From Setaria digitata (taxonomy: Eukaryota; Nematoda; Chromadorea; Rhabditida; Setariidae), in the NCBI GenBank assembly GCA_003640385.1, contig RCAB01000097.1, positions 1 to 64,000 of the forward strand: a stretch of 64,000 nt of DNA. The letters run 5' to 3'. A program made the translations under genes and the position numbers. A model generated the notes under the pieces. That model was given only the letters and a program-made list of their open reading frames with translations, had not been told where the DNA came from and made no database searches. Each line of letters opens with the position of its first letter. Position 1 is the stretch's first letter. Positions 24,901 to 39,300 of this stretch are shown one piece after another.

Positions 24901-27900
24901 GATTATCAGCATTCAGAAATCAGTAATTTTGTTAGCTGTAGATATAGATAACTCATTTTAGCTGGATTTTAAGCATTAATTTAGTTCAAAGTTGCATCGT
25001 TCTGCGATAGGTTTTTTTATGTCTCTTAGCAATTATCCGATTCAACTTCCTAGGAAAATTCACATATTTATCTCTAAACGGAGAGCCAAAGAGAGGAGAT
25101 TCTTAATCTATGACATGAGATGATCGGTTTTACTTCGCAAATATCCTTCAGTTTTTAGACTACATGGTTTCGGAAACTGTACAGAGTCCATTTTTCTTTC
25201 TTTTTTTTTTCTTGAATCTTTCCAAAAATGCTTGATATCGAATATGGTTGACGCACTACCTCTTTTGGTCTGTGCTAACATTTGTGTACTATCTAAATGG
25301 AGCCCAATTCACAATACTTAACTTTTTGAAATATTTGTGAAATGTAGTAGTAATTTATCTTTCCTAACGTTCACATTTTAACGAGCTTTGAAAATGGCTT
25401 CAGTGAAGTATGAAAATTTTGAAGAATATTGCAAATATTAATGTATTTTTAAGAATTTGTTCACTTCTGCACTATGCCTTTGTTTTCTCTGTGCTAATTT
25501 TTTTCAAAAAAAAAAAAACATCCGATTGTTTTGTTGTGTTGTTTAATGTTTTGAATAAATTTAATCCTTTTAGATGGAGAGGAAAATTGATTATAATTGG
25601 ATAACCTAATCTCAGCATAACGAAGGCAAGAGGAATGTATAATATGTTTTCTGCAACTTACATCTTGTTTAAATGCCATAACATTAAAGTAGTTGAAAAT
25701 CAATCAGATTTGCTGTAGACTATTCCTGTCTCCCGATCACAGTGGCTCCTACATTTTCATTTACCTTATAAGCTGTAAGGAATAACAAATTAGCTATTTG
25801 TTCACTTCACTAAACTTTCAACTCCATGCTGCAACGGGACAGGCTGCTTTCTCCGAGTCGCAGTGAGGTTTAAAGTTGGTCAGAATATACAGCACAACTG
25901 TCATTGCTTGACTGGATAACACGCAAGAAAAGTGAAATATTATTTGTGAACGATGAGTAATTGGAAACAAATTACAAATGATGAGAGGGATGAAGTAGAG
26001 GAAGCCCTGATTGGATTCGATTTCTCAGTGAAGAGTAAACAGATGGAAATATTTGCTCTGTGTTAGAAATATAATTGGAATACAAGAAAATTCGGATACA
26101 AAACGAGATAAAATAATAGAGATTACAATGGGAGTGCGCAGAAAAACATTCATTTCATATGGGATGCAATTCGGAAAATCGTCGTTCTCTCAGGCCGAAT
26201 ACAAAAAATTCTGAGGTCAAATTAACAATTTCAACTTCAAAAGAAATGATGTTGTAGCTTGTCTTGTTCTTAAATTCTCGCTAGTCATTAAAGGAAAATA
26301 TATATATATATATCAGTGGAATACAAAAGTCAGTGGAAAAAAAAGCAAGGACAAAAAACACCACTTCTACGACTCAAACCGATTTACCTAAAATTTGAAG
26401 AAGGAATAAAAAGTGAAGCTAAATAAAATATGAGAAAAAGCACTCAAAAATAAATAAATAATGGGTTAAAAACTCTTTCATATTTGAAATTAATACAAAA
26501 ATTCCTTCCAAAAAAATTGAATCTTTTCTTCAATGCTCTAAAACTTTAGCTTAAATATTTTTTTTAAGCATTTCAAGTTATGGGGCAGCTCCAGATGTAT
26601 GATGTTAGAACGAAGAAATGGTGAATACATCATAAAAATGATAAATGATAATGATTATGAAGCAGAGTGATGATAAATATATGTCATCATACTCTTGACT
26701 GCTATCATGGCTGTATGTCAGCGTGGAAATTGGATCGGCAGGTGGATGGATGGCAATGGCGGCAAGATCAAGCGAACTGAAAAATATACTCTGTTTTTGT
26801 AAAATGAAATTGCTACTTAATTAACAAAATAATTACAGCATACACAGAAGCACATCGTCAGATAATATCAGTTCCATGGCCATGAGGAAGAAATTCTAGA
26901 AACTGAATTATACAACATCGCGATATTCAAAAAAAAGATCCTGAAACCAGCCGGAAGAGTTATGAAAGGCTAAAATTTGAATTGATACACACAAATCGGA
27001 AAAATAACTTTAACCAAATATCTCAGAAAGACGATATCAAAATGGGAAAACCTTAAATGATGCAGTACAAATTCAACACACCAAGTAGCAGATATGAAAC
27101 AAAGTCCTAGAATGGCCATACTACAGGCGTGAATACTACTGGGGTAGAAAAGCAAACAAAAGTATCATGCAATAGCCAAGCTTTGGAACGAAATGTTAAA
27201 ATTCGCTTCAACCAATAACTTTTAACGCTGAAATCTAAATTCCTTCTACAAAAATTTCGCCTTTCTGGATGAAGATTCTGTTCAAAGGTGTGAAAAAATT
27301 CGAAAAATTTGAAAGTCATCAAATAGTCGACAAGAGAGAGAGTCATTCAACAGGGCTAGACTTCAAGCATGACAAATTTTGAGAGTACGAAGAATGTTCG
27401 TCTGCTAGAATCAATAATGATAGAAATTAATAGATTAAAAATTAAAGAAAATTGAATTTTCACGTGCTGACCAGATTTTTTTCAATCAAAGAAGGTGAAG
27501 GGAGCTTAAGTGTAGACTGAAAGTTGAAAAAGATAAAGAAACTATTTTAAAAAAAATTTTTATTTAAAAGATACTGGCATACTGCAAACTGAAAAAATTG
27601 GTCATTATTTGTAGCAATCTGGAATAGTATAGATCTGTTGACTGAGTTTTAAGGTAAAACAAAGTACACCTTAAGATCAAGAGCATCATACAATAACAGA
27701 TGTGTAAGAGTATGAGCATGTAAATTATCCAAGATCTATTATCACTTGTTATCATTTTTTTCTTCGATTGTGAATATTATTCAACTTACAACTTTTCAAC
27801 ACTTCATTGATATGCGTCCGTTGTCGTACTCATTGTAACAACATTTTTTGATAGGTTCTGAACATTTCTTGTCTTTCTTTTTTGATCTTTTTCCTTAACA

Positions 27901-28162
27901 GAACAATTGTGAATTAAACAAAAATATTGTTTGTTTTCTCGTTCAAATGTTTACAGCTCAAAATCTGATGTAATTTTTGTAATCCTTCTTATAAAGTAAT
28001 CTAAACAAATTATCAGTTTCCTCACTTTTCCATGTACCATCCTTTACACCAAAGATTCCAGACTGTTTAGATATACGCTGACAAATGTGAGATATATTTG
28101 AGAATTGAAATATCACAAAATGTTCCAATTGGAAACTGAAGATTTTAGTTAAATCTTGAATT
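24901..28162. other. Convergent intergenic spacer
   Basis: This lies between the 3' ends of the DNAJC14-like gene (+) and the prominin gene (-). About 25.9-27.5 kb has a purine-rich plus strand. A short (TA)n run occurs near 26.3 kb. No frame shows a recognisable protein, and no exon could be supported. Confidence 0.5.
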
Positions 28163-31100
28163 CTAGCCTAGGATATCTATCCATTCATATGTTGCAATTT
28201 GATAATTAGAAATACCTAACACCTTTTTCTTTATACCTAACAAAACTTGCACTTTTAAAGTTTGTAAAATTTTAAAATGAAAAAATTCTCTAACTTCTTT
28301 AAGGTCATATTTTCGATTCGTTCCAGCGAGATACCTAACAATTCGCGATGTAAAAATAATAACTGGAATGAAAGAAAGTGCCAGCAGACCGGTTGACATC
28401 CAAAGACCTTGAAGCGGTCGGCTAATTTTGTGACTTAGTATTGTACTCGTACCTTCCCAAATATCATATAGCGGACGACAACTATATGAATTTTCTAGCA
28501 AATAATTCTGCAAAATGTTAAAACTTTGAAACGGCAATAAAGTAGTTGTTTGTAATTCAGTCAATTTTTATTTTTACATTCCATCCTTCTGCTTATTTTT
28601 TTGCTCCCTCATATTCTGATCAATCTGTTCCTTTCCTCAGCACTTTACTTTGTTCATATTATTTCTATTTGTTTTCTTCATGTTAATGTCCTTCTTTCTT
28701 GCTTCTTTGTTCCGTGTTGTTAGCTGCTAGTAAGTTTTTTTTTCTTCTGCAAAAGGAACTGATAACTGAGGCAGTCCGACTTACCATACTGTCCTGAATA
28801 TAATCGGTGACATTAACAACAATGCTGTTGAATCCTTCCGCAAATAATTCAATAATTTGATTAGTGATTTCACTTGAATACAGGTATTCAATTACCTGAT
28901 TAGTGCTATTAATACTGTAACTGAAAGTGAGCAGTTTATTTTATCACGAATAAAAATTAATTATTGTTTGTCATCTCTTTTGCATCTACAAGACTGATTG
29001 CAGTGAACAGACTCTTTTATCACTTTATTCAAAATCCTACAGATAATAATTTATTAAGATAAGAAAAAAAAGTGCAAACAAAGAGTCAAGCGAAAAATGT
29101 CCTATGTTTTAAGGAATTGAGAAAATGGTGTAGATGAAATAATTCAAAATGAATTGTTCCAGCAGATTCACTGATAACCTTTACTACTTTTGGAGAGAAG
29201 TGGTAGTGAAAATTCACAAACACTGATCAAATTGTTGTAAAAGTGAAAATGTTAATTAATTGACAGATTTCAATATCATTTGAGCTTATCATAATATAAG
29301 TGATAAGACTCAGAATTACACTAACCTTAAAATTTCAATCAAATTTGACACGTTATTTTTCATAGAATTGAAACTAACGCATAGTGAATCATTCAGTTTT
29401 GCAACTTCATCCGGAATAGTAATATTTTGTAATTTTCTATTAATATTTCTTAAATTTTCAGAATTTTCCTGAAAATTGACCACGCAGTCTTTTCCAACAC
29501 TCAAATGCTTTATTTTTAATCCTAGCTACTGCATACTGTTAATCAAATTAGACACTGTTGATGGAATCTGAGGCCTTTCAGTAAGCAATAAATGTATTGT
29601 ATTGTTACATTTCAGCTATTCCATTTCCTCCTTTCTGAATTCTAGCAAGGATCCATACAGTTCTCGAACTTTGAAAAGAGAAAATCAACTGACAACGAGC
29701 TTATTAAATAGCTCTTTCGGAAAATACTGCTTGAAATCGATGGCTCTGATTGCATCAGTTCCTTTCTTCTGTAGCGAGTCAATATTAATTTGTTTCATAA
29801 TTGCATCTGCATTCATTAACCTTTCGAATTTTAACACCGATAGAATGGTTTTATCCTCCTTGCACCGCTTCATAACGCTACTGAAATTAATTCGCATTCT
29901 TCTCACTCATTACCAAATATAGAGTTTTAGTTTCCAGAAAAGCTATTAATTTAAAAATCCCTTTTTTTCACACTAACAAATATGTCGATAAGCTTTGATT
30001 TACCGGTGTTAAATTCAACTGAAAATTTAAGCATTACTTCCTGATCAGGTTNGCGGAAAAGCTATTAAATTTAAAAATCCTTTTTTTTTCACACTAACAA
30101 ATATGTCGATAAGCTTTAATTTACCGGTGTTAAATTCAACTGAAAATTTAAGCATTACTTCCTGATCAGGTTCTTCCGCGGAATACTATTTGAAATGAAA
30201 TCAACTCTAATAAATTATCATAAATGCTAATTTGATTATTTCTAATCTTTTTCGCCGTCAAAAATCAACCACAGATTAGTCGAAAATCCTTATGGCAATT
30301 GAAAACTAATGAATGAGCAAATGTTTAAGGATGACTCTTGCTACAAGTTTTACTGGCGATAGAATTACCCTATATTTAGTGTAAAAGTTTCGATAGGATT
30401 TTCCACATTGAATCGAAACAGTGGCAGTGCACTGATAAGACGCATGTCAGGATCATTGAAGACCGAAAGGCAAAATGTCTCTAGGCCATATCCAGTAGCA
30501 AAACTCACACTGAAAAAAAAAAAAAAAAAACGAGAAAATTTCCTTGGAAGAGATAATCGACCTGGAATGTATACTGAAATGAAATGGTCTTAACAACGGC
30601 AATGAATACGAAGAATTAAGCTTATCATTTTCAGACGGTCATTATTTAAAGATCAGGATAAGAGGAATCACACTCTCTTTGTCTAGGTGGTTAAAATGGA
30701 TCAGGTGATACCAGTGAAATCATGAGCTAGTTGATGAATTGTCTAATGGGTACTGCTCAGAAAAGACTGCAAAGGAAATAATCTTGCCTAGCAATAAGTA
30801 CGACGATCCATCCAGTGAAGAATACCCCGGCAAGGGCCAACGAGCCACAGTAACGACCGCAGTGAAAGATTTTTGGAGATCCCGACGATGATTTATCACT
30901 GAAATTTGAAGTAACAAATTATCAATCGCTAATTACTCACTGTCAATAAGAGTCGAAATTGAGTGGAAAAGGAAGTTTTGTTTAGCTTTTCAAAAGTGAT
31001 AGAGTAGTTTAATATGAAATTTGAAATTAATTCCCCAATTATTGCGAGTGCGATTATTCGGCATCGATAATCAATATGATCAAGAACAAATCAAAAAGAA

Positions 31101-34100
31101 GTAGCAAAAATAATTGATTCGAAAGAATCTACATCCATCAAATGCATTTCTTTCTGTTCACTTAGCTTAGAAATCAATCAATCAATAAATCTATAAAAAC
31201 AATATATATTCTGGAACATTATCGAGATGAAAGAATAAATGCTAATTTTTCTACAGTGTAATTTTAAAATTAAAAGTGCTACCAGTAATTTCTTGAAAAA
31301 AAAAATTGCATAGTAATTTCTTCATTCATTCCTAGACATTTAAAGTGAAAGACAATCATTTATTGCGGGAAAAAAAATTTTACCTTACAAATAATCTTGC
31401 CATTCCGCAAAATGCAAGAATTATTGTCGGGATGATAACAATTAAAGTGGGTGTTATCAGTAAAAGATACAGAATATTTCCCACATCGATGTATTCTTGG
31501 AACTAAATTTTATAGTCAATTACAAATGCGCGAAGCACATCCATTCTAGGATATGCGTAAGACTTCAGAATTATTTTAACATCAATCGGTGGAACAACTC
31601 AGTTTAATTCAGGTTTTCGTTTTAAATTATTTCTGCAAAGTTTTTCAAAAAAAAAAACTGGCACAAATTCCTCACTTCAGTATACTGTCTGTGAATGGTA
31701 TCCACTTTGTGATTACTATACTTGACGAATTTAGTAACTATATCACTTCCATTGCTTATCACTTCAATAACTTTCACTGTTTGATTTCCTGCATCATCGA
31801 TCAGTGCATTACCTTCTTGCAAAATATTGTTCTGAAAAGTGCATTCTACATTCTAAACCTTATCACCAATGATAATATCCTTTTTCGGAAGTCGTTGAAA
31901 TTTCATAGAAAGAGGGATGTTTGAAAAATACCATTTCTTCAGAGTTAAACACAGCATGATCAAGATTGCTCCATGTATCATTCATCTTACATTGCGCATC
32001 CTTGCTATTCTAAATGAGGTTAGAAATTAATTAGCGAAAGTAATATTTAATATCTATGCCATTTACTCTTCAAAAAGCTATCTAAGTGCAATTTGGGACT
32101 TTTCAGTATGAAAATAACGCGAAATGCATAAGCTGTTCAGTACAAACAAATGAATCCAATGGTGCAAAAACAATTAAACGCTGTAAACACAGAAAATCAT
32201 CCCTTAAAAGGTGTAGAAAAGGTTTTTTTTTTTAATAAATAAATTGTGCAATGGACATATTCTCCGTGATGCTATGAAAAGATTAACCAACCTCACTCAT
32301 TTTTCGGGTACAGCTGATAATATTATTATTTATCACAGTTAAATTTGCTACTTTCGATTGTAGATGTAGCGGCAAATTGCGAATTTCACATGAAAGTTTT
32401 TCTGCAGATTCAACAGTTTCGTTTAATGCATAAATTATATTCTCCAAATTATTAGCTACCTTAAAAGTTCCAATTTATCGAAGTCATTTAGTTAGTTCAT
32501 TGGGAATTGATTAATTTATTAAACTTCTACATCTGATATGTATGAATTAGAAATGTTTGTGATACTCTTCCAGAATCTAGTTGAGAGTGAGAACAAATTG
32601 TTTTATTGATAACAACCTATCAGGATCTTCTAGATGAACTTGCATGATTTTCCTTCATTGAAATGAACTATCAGTGAGTTAGAAAAGAAACCGATTGAAT
32701 GTTTTTGTATCCATCAGTGGCCTTGTAAAGATGAAACACATTAGCTGGCAATTCCCATAAAACATATCGCATTCTGTCAAATAGCTCTACCAATGTCAAT
32801 TTAATTTCACATTTTAAATTGTCAAGTACAACATCTTGCACATTTGTGATATCTGAAAATTGATTAATTGATAAAAAAAAGATTCACTAAAAGATGAATC
32901 CAGGTGTGCACTGATACTTTTGCTATTGCCAAGCATTATTGTCATTGAAATGTTTCATTTTTTAATCAATTAATTTAATCAATTAATTAATTAATTAATT
33001 TTTTTTTTTAATTTTTAATCTGTTTCTGCAGAATAAAATACTACTTGAATAGCAATAATTATTTTGGAAAATGGAAAGAATTTTAACAGCTAATCAACTT
33101 ACTGCTGTCAAGAATCTCGATGAAAACGACATATTTAAAAAATTTCTTTCCTCCCCGTTCTGTCTACGAATGAATAAAAAGAGTTCAAGCTAACTGCTGT
33201 ATACTAATTTATTATGAATTCGACAAATATCTAAGACATGGAAATATTATGATGGTTAATAATTATTTAATTAAGTACCGCTGGTAATATTTTTGACGAT
33301 TTTGTCGATGTTATTTGTGTTATTGATTGTATTATCGATACTTTCCAAACTTAACAATAATGATCCAATCATAATAGTTTGCACGCTTATCAAGAACAGC
33401 AAATAACCAAATGAGAGTATTTGGGATGAATTAGTCTAAAATGTTTTCAGTCTTTTCCTTTTCAAAATTGAAAATTGAAAATTCGAAAATTAAAAAAATT
33501 TATTTAGAAATAATTGATGTTTCATACACTTCAAAAATTATTCTAAATTGATAGGCAAATTGCAGTAAGACAACAAACATGTTCACGCTTTTTACTGCGA
33601 CAGAAGACGAAAAGTCCACTTATAGGCAGAAGTAAAGTAAATCCAAAAGCGCTGAACAACAATAAACATGCCCACGGCTGAAAAGTTATTCGAATTCAAT
33701 TCCATTTCAAATAAACAATCTGAAATTCCATGTGATGCTTGCCTCCAATCTGCTTGCATTACATTTTAGCATGGATAAAATTTTCATACCTGAGAAAGGT
33801 AAGAATATTTTTAGTCTCTTGCTGGCAGAAATAGAGTCAAATTTTTTGCGTTTATAATAAATAATGTTATTTAAAAAAAAAGACCAAAAATTCGTCAATT
33901 TTCAAATGGTTCAAACTGCAAGTAACTTTTTCTTCTGATTTTTCCTCGATTAATTAAAAGTTTAATTGTGACTAATTAAAAGATAACTGTTGATCTTACA
34001 TTATTGTACAGAAAATTCTTAGCAGAATCTATTATATCTCCAGTTGTTTCTATAGTCGTTATGTTGGTTAAAACCTGCAAAAGTTAAATGACAGTATTTG

Positions 34101-34582
34101 GAGTTAATATTTTTTCAATAATTGTTAATTTTCAGTATTTTATGAAATATGAAATTTTTTATTAAAAGTGAGCAGTAGACGGTTTAGTAAGATTGTTGAG
34201 CAACTGGCAAAATATATTCAAAATCTAAAATTTAAAGTCGTCATTCGCCTAAGAACAAAAAAATCTAATTAACTAATAAAATGATGAGGAAAAAGATAAG
34301 TTAAAAAAAATATATATAGCAAGAATTATCATTAAATATCTTCACATTTCATTAACTCGAAGGTAATTAAAGAAAGGATTATCGTTTGCATTTCATTAAC
34401 CTGCAAGTAATTATCATCAAGTTTTGCTTGCATTTTCCGGCATATTTGTTGTGCAATATCGTAGAAAATATCAATCGCACCGTATGAACAGTCCACAGAA
34501 GTTAAATAAATGCTTTTTTTCGGGCATTTTTCCGGTTGGAACTGCTCCATTGAATCATTCGTTAAGTTAATTGATACTGCTG
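28163..34582 (-). CDS. Prominin, five-span membrane glycoprotein, multi-exon
   Basis: Exons in transcript order: 34582-34401, 34074-34000, 33677-33579 (TM1), 33435-33279 (TM2), 32852-32692, 32459-32292, 32009-31932, 31831-31676, 31502-31384 (TM3), 30898-30788 (TM4), from 30509 (end near 30.37 kb), 30185-30099, 29880-29697, 29567-29537, 29488-29326, 28920-28785, 28507-28163 (TM5). A further in-phase exon at 35072-34997 probably precedes these; the signal-peptide exon was not found. The visible protein is about 800 residues. It has the prominin plan: TM1 and TM2 close together, a helical Asn-rich extracellular loop, TM3 and TM4 close together, a second loop, then TM5. Loop 2 carries VMKRCKEDKTILSVLKFE, like the family's VYSDCKKNRGTYGTLHLQN. 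The last span follows SCRPLYDIW, like SCKP. Prominins sit in plasma-membrane protrusions and bind cholesterol. The TM4 exon uses a GC donor. Phase is unresolved at the 30509 and 29880 joints. The tail after TM5 may really be spliced at GAA|GTTAGA. Confidence 0.85.
29937..30172 (+). other. Single-N gap with duplicated prominin exon
   Basis: The N is at 30052. Positions 29937-30051 and 30056-30172 are near copies, differing in two small length changes and one substitution (TCA versus TTA codon, Ser versus Leu). Both copies contain most of one prominin exon. The right copy includes its full acceptor end. It reads as an unmerged contig overlap. Confidence 0.85.
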
Positions 34583-35678
34583 CTGGAATTTGTCAGTTTT
34601 TTTTTTGCAAATATATTAACTTAAGTATCGAATTTCCAGACGGTATCAGCTACTTCGAGTTATGCAAAAAGAAAAAAAAAACAATGTACTTCATTTAAAT
34701 TACAATTTAGTTTCAAAAACTTAAATTAGACTTTTTTTTTTTAAAAAAATTTCAAATTACACTTTCGGTTTTGAAAAGCGATCTTTGCATTGTGACATTT
34801 CGAAATAAATTTGTTTTAAATAATGTCTCATGATAGGAAAATCACACTTACTATTTTCGAAAAAGAACTTTTTGGCGATATTTCGATAAAATTTTAGTCT
34901 AAATACTTTCTTGCGGCGAAAAAAAAGTCACTATGAAACTGATGCATCATCGAGTAGAAATAATAACATACTTTCCCTGAATTGACCATGAATAACACTG
35001 AACCTTGAGGTCATTATGAAGATAAGACTTAGACTGCACCGTTTCATTAGCATCGTCTACCAAAATTTGGTTCTAAAAAAAAACAAACTTTCTACTTAGT
35101 TTATAGCGATAATTCTCGCCGAGAAAGAGATAAAGGATAAGCTAATTGCTAGTTTGAAAATAAAATTAGACGGACATATTTGTTATTATGGTACGTTTGT
35201 TATAAGAGTTGCTGATAATCTGTCATTTTTGACTGGAAATAAACAAACGAAATTTCAACATAAATTTAAAGATTGAATAAAGATGAAATGTATATAAGTG
35301 ATTTGTTGTCCGAATGTTGTAAAGTGATCCCTCATGATTGTTGCTACGAGAGGGAATAACAATTAACTAATAAATTTGAATTAATTAACTGTAATCCATG
35401 AACGGATGCAGTGCGAACTTTTTTTTGCAACAATAGCAAGAGAACAAATTGGAGCGAATTTTCGAAATCGCAAAAAAGCAATGGGATTCTAAAATTCTTC
35501 GGATCAGATGGATTTCAATCTACAAATCATTCCCGAAATGAGAAAATAGATTCAGCTGAAGTAATAAGTTTTACTGAACAATGAAAAAATGATTAATTTT
35601 TACCAAAACATGCAAGCTCTTTGATAGCAATATTGAATTTAACGGTTTTTATTTATTCAAAACTTTTGCTTACATCAA

Positions 35679-36391
35679 TTAATGTTGTTTACATTTTATT
35701 CCAAAACTTCCAAAAGCCATTGTTGCATGCTGTGTTAAAATTTGAGAAACAACAATAATGCTTAGAATTGAGGAGACAATTCCGAAATTCAGTAAATATA
35801 AGAAGTGTAAGAATTTTGGGCTTGCTTTATAAAAATTAGGCGTAACTAAAAAAAAAAAAAAAACGGTAATTAATTAAAGCCAAGAAATTGCAGGATTTGT
35901 TTTTGGACAGGAGGAAAATGTTGTTTTTATATTCCGATAAATTTCGTAACCAAGCTTTGAAAAAATTCATATCATATCATATCATTTGTTGGAAATGAAC
36001 AGGGAACAGAGTAACATTTCCTAAATATTACTTTAGAAGTACAGAAAGAAATGAAGTATTTGACTTGTTTGCAGAAAATTAGTGAAATAATAAATGCAAG
36101 GACATACATAAAATAAGTATTTCTGTAAAAACATTGGTGAGAAAATTTTTCGATAACTTTCCAAAATAAAAGAACAGAGACTGAATATATGGAATTCAAA
36201 AACTAAAAAACAAAAAATGCGCAAATTTTGATAAATGAAGAATTCGAAAAAAAATGAAAAAAAAAATAAATGAAGAGGATTAGATGTTTAAAGTGAGACA
36301 TAGATTCAAAACACCTCTTGTGCCATCCATCTACGAACGGTAGCAGTAATACGATAACTTCTAAAGCAGTTCCAATCAAAATGACAAATTT
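35679..36391 (-). CDS. 3' part of a small multi-span membrane protein
   Basis: Three exons can be joined in frame: 36391-36315, 36122-36043 and 35845-35679, ending in TAA. They encode about 107 residues with three hydrophobic segments: KFVILIGTALEVIVLLLPFV, YFMYVLAFIISLIFCKQ and FLHFLYLLNFGIVSSILSII. The tail is short (FGSFGIKCKQH). An AATAAATAAA follows the stop by about 25 bp on the minus strand, which supports a gene end here rather than an exon of the prominin gene just downstream. A donor-like GTGTTT and a GTACTT are weak sites. No family is recognised. The layout could suit a claudin-like or Clc-like four-span protein whose first span lies further upstream. The start was not found. Confidence 0.45.
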
Positions 36392-39300
36392 CTATATGTT
36401 AAATTTTTTTGCAGAAAACTAGTGAAACATTTGCTATGAGTGAACTTTTCAAAATTTGCATTTGGTGGACAGAAAAATCAGTTAGAGCATTCTTTAGAAA
36501 GTTGGATAGTTTTAAGTAATAAGGAAGTAATGAGGATAAACTCTCATGAGTAATAAAAATTTGAAAATTATTTTTTAATTCAAAAGACGAAACGATAACT
36601 ATTGAGCAAAATTTTCCTGGCAGTTTAGAATTGAAATTCTCATTTGGAGAGCTAAGGTTATGATTTCTATTTTATTCTTTTACGGTATAGCATGAATTTA
36701 ATTAAAAATTCACAACAAAATTTATGCATTACCACTGACAATAATTAAAAAATGTAAGTTTTTGGAATAGAAATTAAAAATAGTAACTTTTCTGAATAAT
36801 TTTCATCGTTTTTTTTTTTTTTTTTTTACATCCTATTAACCAGTAAAATAGTTTAATGACAATGAAATTTAATTTCTTGCTATCACTTTCAGTACTGATG
36901 ATATCAAATTGATGAAGCAGAAGTAATGGTTTGCTCAAAACTAACTAAAATCTTGCCATCTTATCAAATTATCACTGACAATAACACTTTCACGAGAAAT
37001 TTTGCATGTTGTTTTTTATAAAAAATATCTCTTTTTCTAATATAAATTTGATTTACTCACTTTTTCTTTTGCTTAATTTAAGAATTGTATCTCATTACTC
37101 CGCTAGCTGATTATCGTTTTAATTATGTTGGGTAATATTTAATTATCACTTTGCGAACTAAATCAAACAAATAGTCAAGTTTTTTGATTCGAGTAATTAA
37201 TGTAGCTGTGATTAAGAAGAAGCAGAGAGAGGAAAATGAAGGAAATCATTGATGCATATTTATTAATCACTTTATTAAAGGGAAATTCTCTATCTAAAAT
37301 TTCTTACTTTTCCCACTTCTCCTGAAATTCAAAACAGTGTTAAGAAATAAACATATCATTTGAAGGCATCGAAGGTATCTTTGTGTTATCTGTGCACAAA
37401 TTTTAGCTTTCAAATTTCATTTCCTTTTTTTCATTCTTATTTCCTTATGAAAACAAACAAAAGATTTAATTTTTTTTCTAAAAAAAAAAAATTATTTACT
37501 TTTTTATTCTCATAATTTTGTTCCACATGTGTCATTCATATGAATCAACAATGGCTTGTAATCATACTGTCAAAAGCTTTCAATGAAGAATCTTTCACGG
37601 TGGAAACATGGCCGGACAAACGAAATGACAGCCTTACTAATTAGTATTTTTATGCAGACTTCTAGATCTTATGACGCAATTTAATCTTAATTTGCAAGTC
37701 TTTATTCATTCTAGGAATATCTGTGATGATTTGATTTATAAATCGCTTTTGAGGACATAAATGCTCTTTCATTACAGTGTGATAAAGAGTGAGTCCGGAA
37801 GTCATCCTGATGTTTATTAGTCGATTTCCGAACATTCCGGAAAACTGGAAGAGTTTCTGCTATCACTGCAATGATGAATAGTAGAACGAGTGCTTTCTGA
37901 ATTCGTTTACACCAAATGATAAAAGTCCAACTGTAATTGAATAAAATATGGATGAAAAGAGGTGAAGAGGAAGACGTAGTGCTAGGAAAGCTTAGAATGT
38001 GTGTAGAAAATCGAATTTTTAGTTGAAAGTTTTGATTTAAAGAGCCAAAAAAAATGATAAATAGTTCACATTTGGTCCTATTTCAAAGCAGAGTCGGTCA
38101 ACAAGCATGTATTGACAGCTAATGAGACGATCGTAAATTAAAAAGCACAAGACTGAATTAATTGCTACCTAGAATGAACCTATTCTAGGGCAGAACTGCA
38201 GAATTGGCCATTTCTGGCCAGGAAAAGATTCTTTTGAATTAGAAATTGAAAGGAATGGTAAAGGTTAACATTCGTTAGCATTGCTGATATGTTTGCTTTT
38301 TTCAAACATGATCATCGCAAGCCTTTTGAAAGCGAAAAAGTGACATCTGAAAGCAATAAGGTTAAGGGTGAATTTCATCGATGTTATAATAATAATAGCA
38401 ATCATTGTTCGATTATCATGCAGAGTAAATCAATTGGCAAAATTCCGTATCAGTTCAAAACTCTAAAATTCGTTTCTAAATACTATAAAATTCCAACAAA
38501 GAAAGACACGTCATACAGTTCATCAAAGCCTACTTAGTGAGCGTTTCAGTTTGGAAAAATTTTTCGTTCATTATGCATCATATGACATGAAAATGTATTG
38601 GAAAGCAAGCAAACTAGCAGAAAGAACGATTTATTGACAAGCCATAAAAATGCAAAGCATCTCGGCAAACAGCTTTTGTAATTATCGTTCAGCAAAATTT
38701 CTTATTATCATTTAAATATTTGTTTGTACACCTTAGGAGATCAGCAATTGCAATATTATCGGTGGAAGAGAATGCAGTTGGAACTATTTTCATTTTCCTC
38801 TTATGATGTATAATGGAATATTTCCGGAAACTGAGCAATAAAAAAATTCAAATTTTCAAGACGACACAGATATGGTGACACAAACAGTCCTAGTGCTTGA
38901 CGAGAAAAGATTTTAGTGATTTTTAGTTTTCAGTAAAAAGAGGATTTCAGCCTTTCAGTTGTGGATATTTCCGGAAACTAAACAATCCAGTTATAGCTAA
39001 CTGAGATGAATTTGACACTGCAAAGATAATAAGGCCAGAACAAAATTAACAGATAATTAGCAGCTTTAGAAGTACTGAAAAAAGCACCTTTCATTAATAA
39101 GCAACCGATTAAAAGTTTCACTTTATTTATATTTTTTTTTTTCGTATAACTTAGAAATTTTTCACTCTGTCTGTATTTTGACTCATTCACCAACGAAAAT
39201 GTTTTAACATCGTAAACTTTTTTTTTTAACTTTTCTTGGCTAAGTGTTTTAATTAAGATTACCATCGCGGTTTCGATGCTTTAGAAAATTTTGATTTTAA

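Noticed and set aside
36033..36224. Alternative minus-strand reading frame (Phe/Tyr-rich, ending HFFLYF) over the middle membrane-protein exon
   Set aside because: It does not join in phase with the exons on either side, whereas the overlapping frame does.
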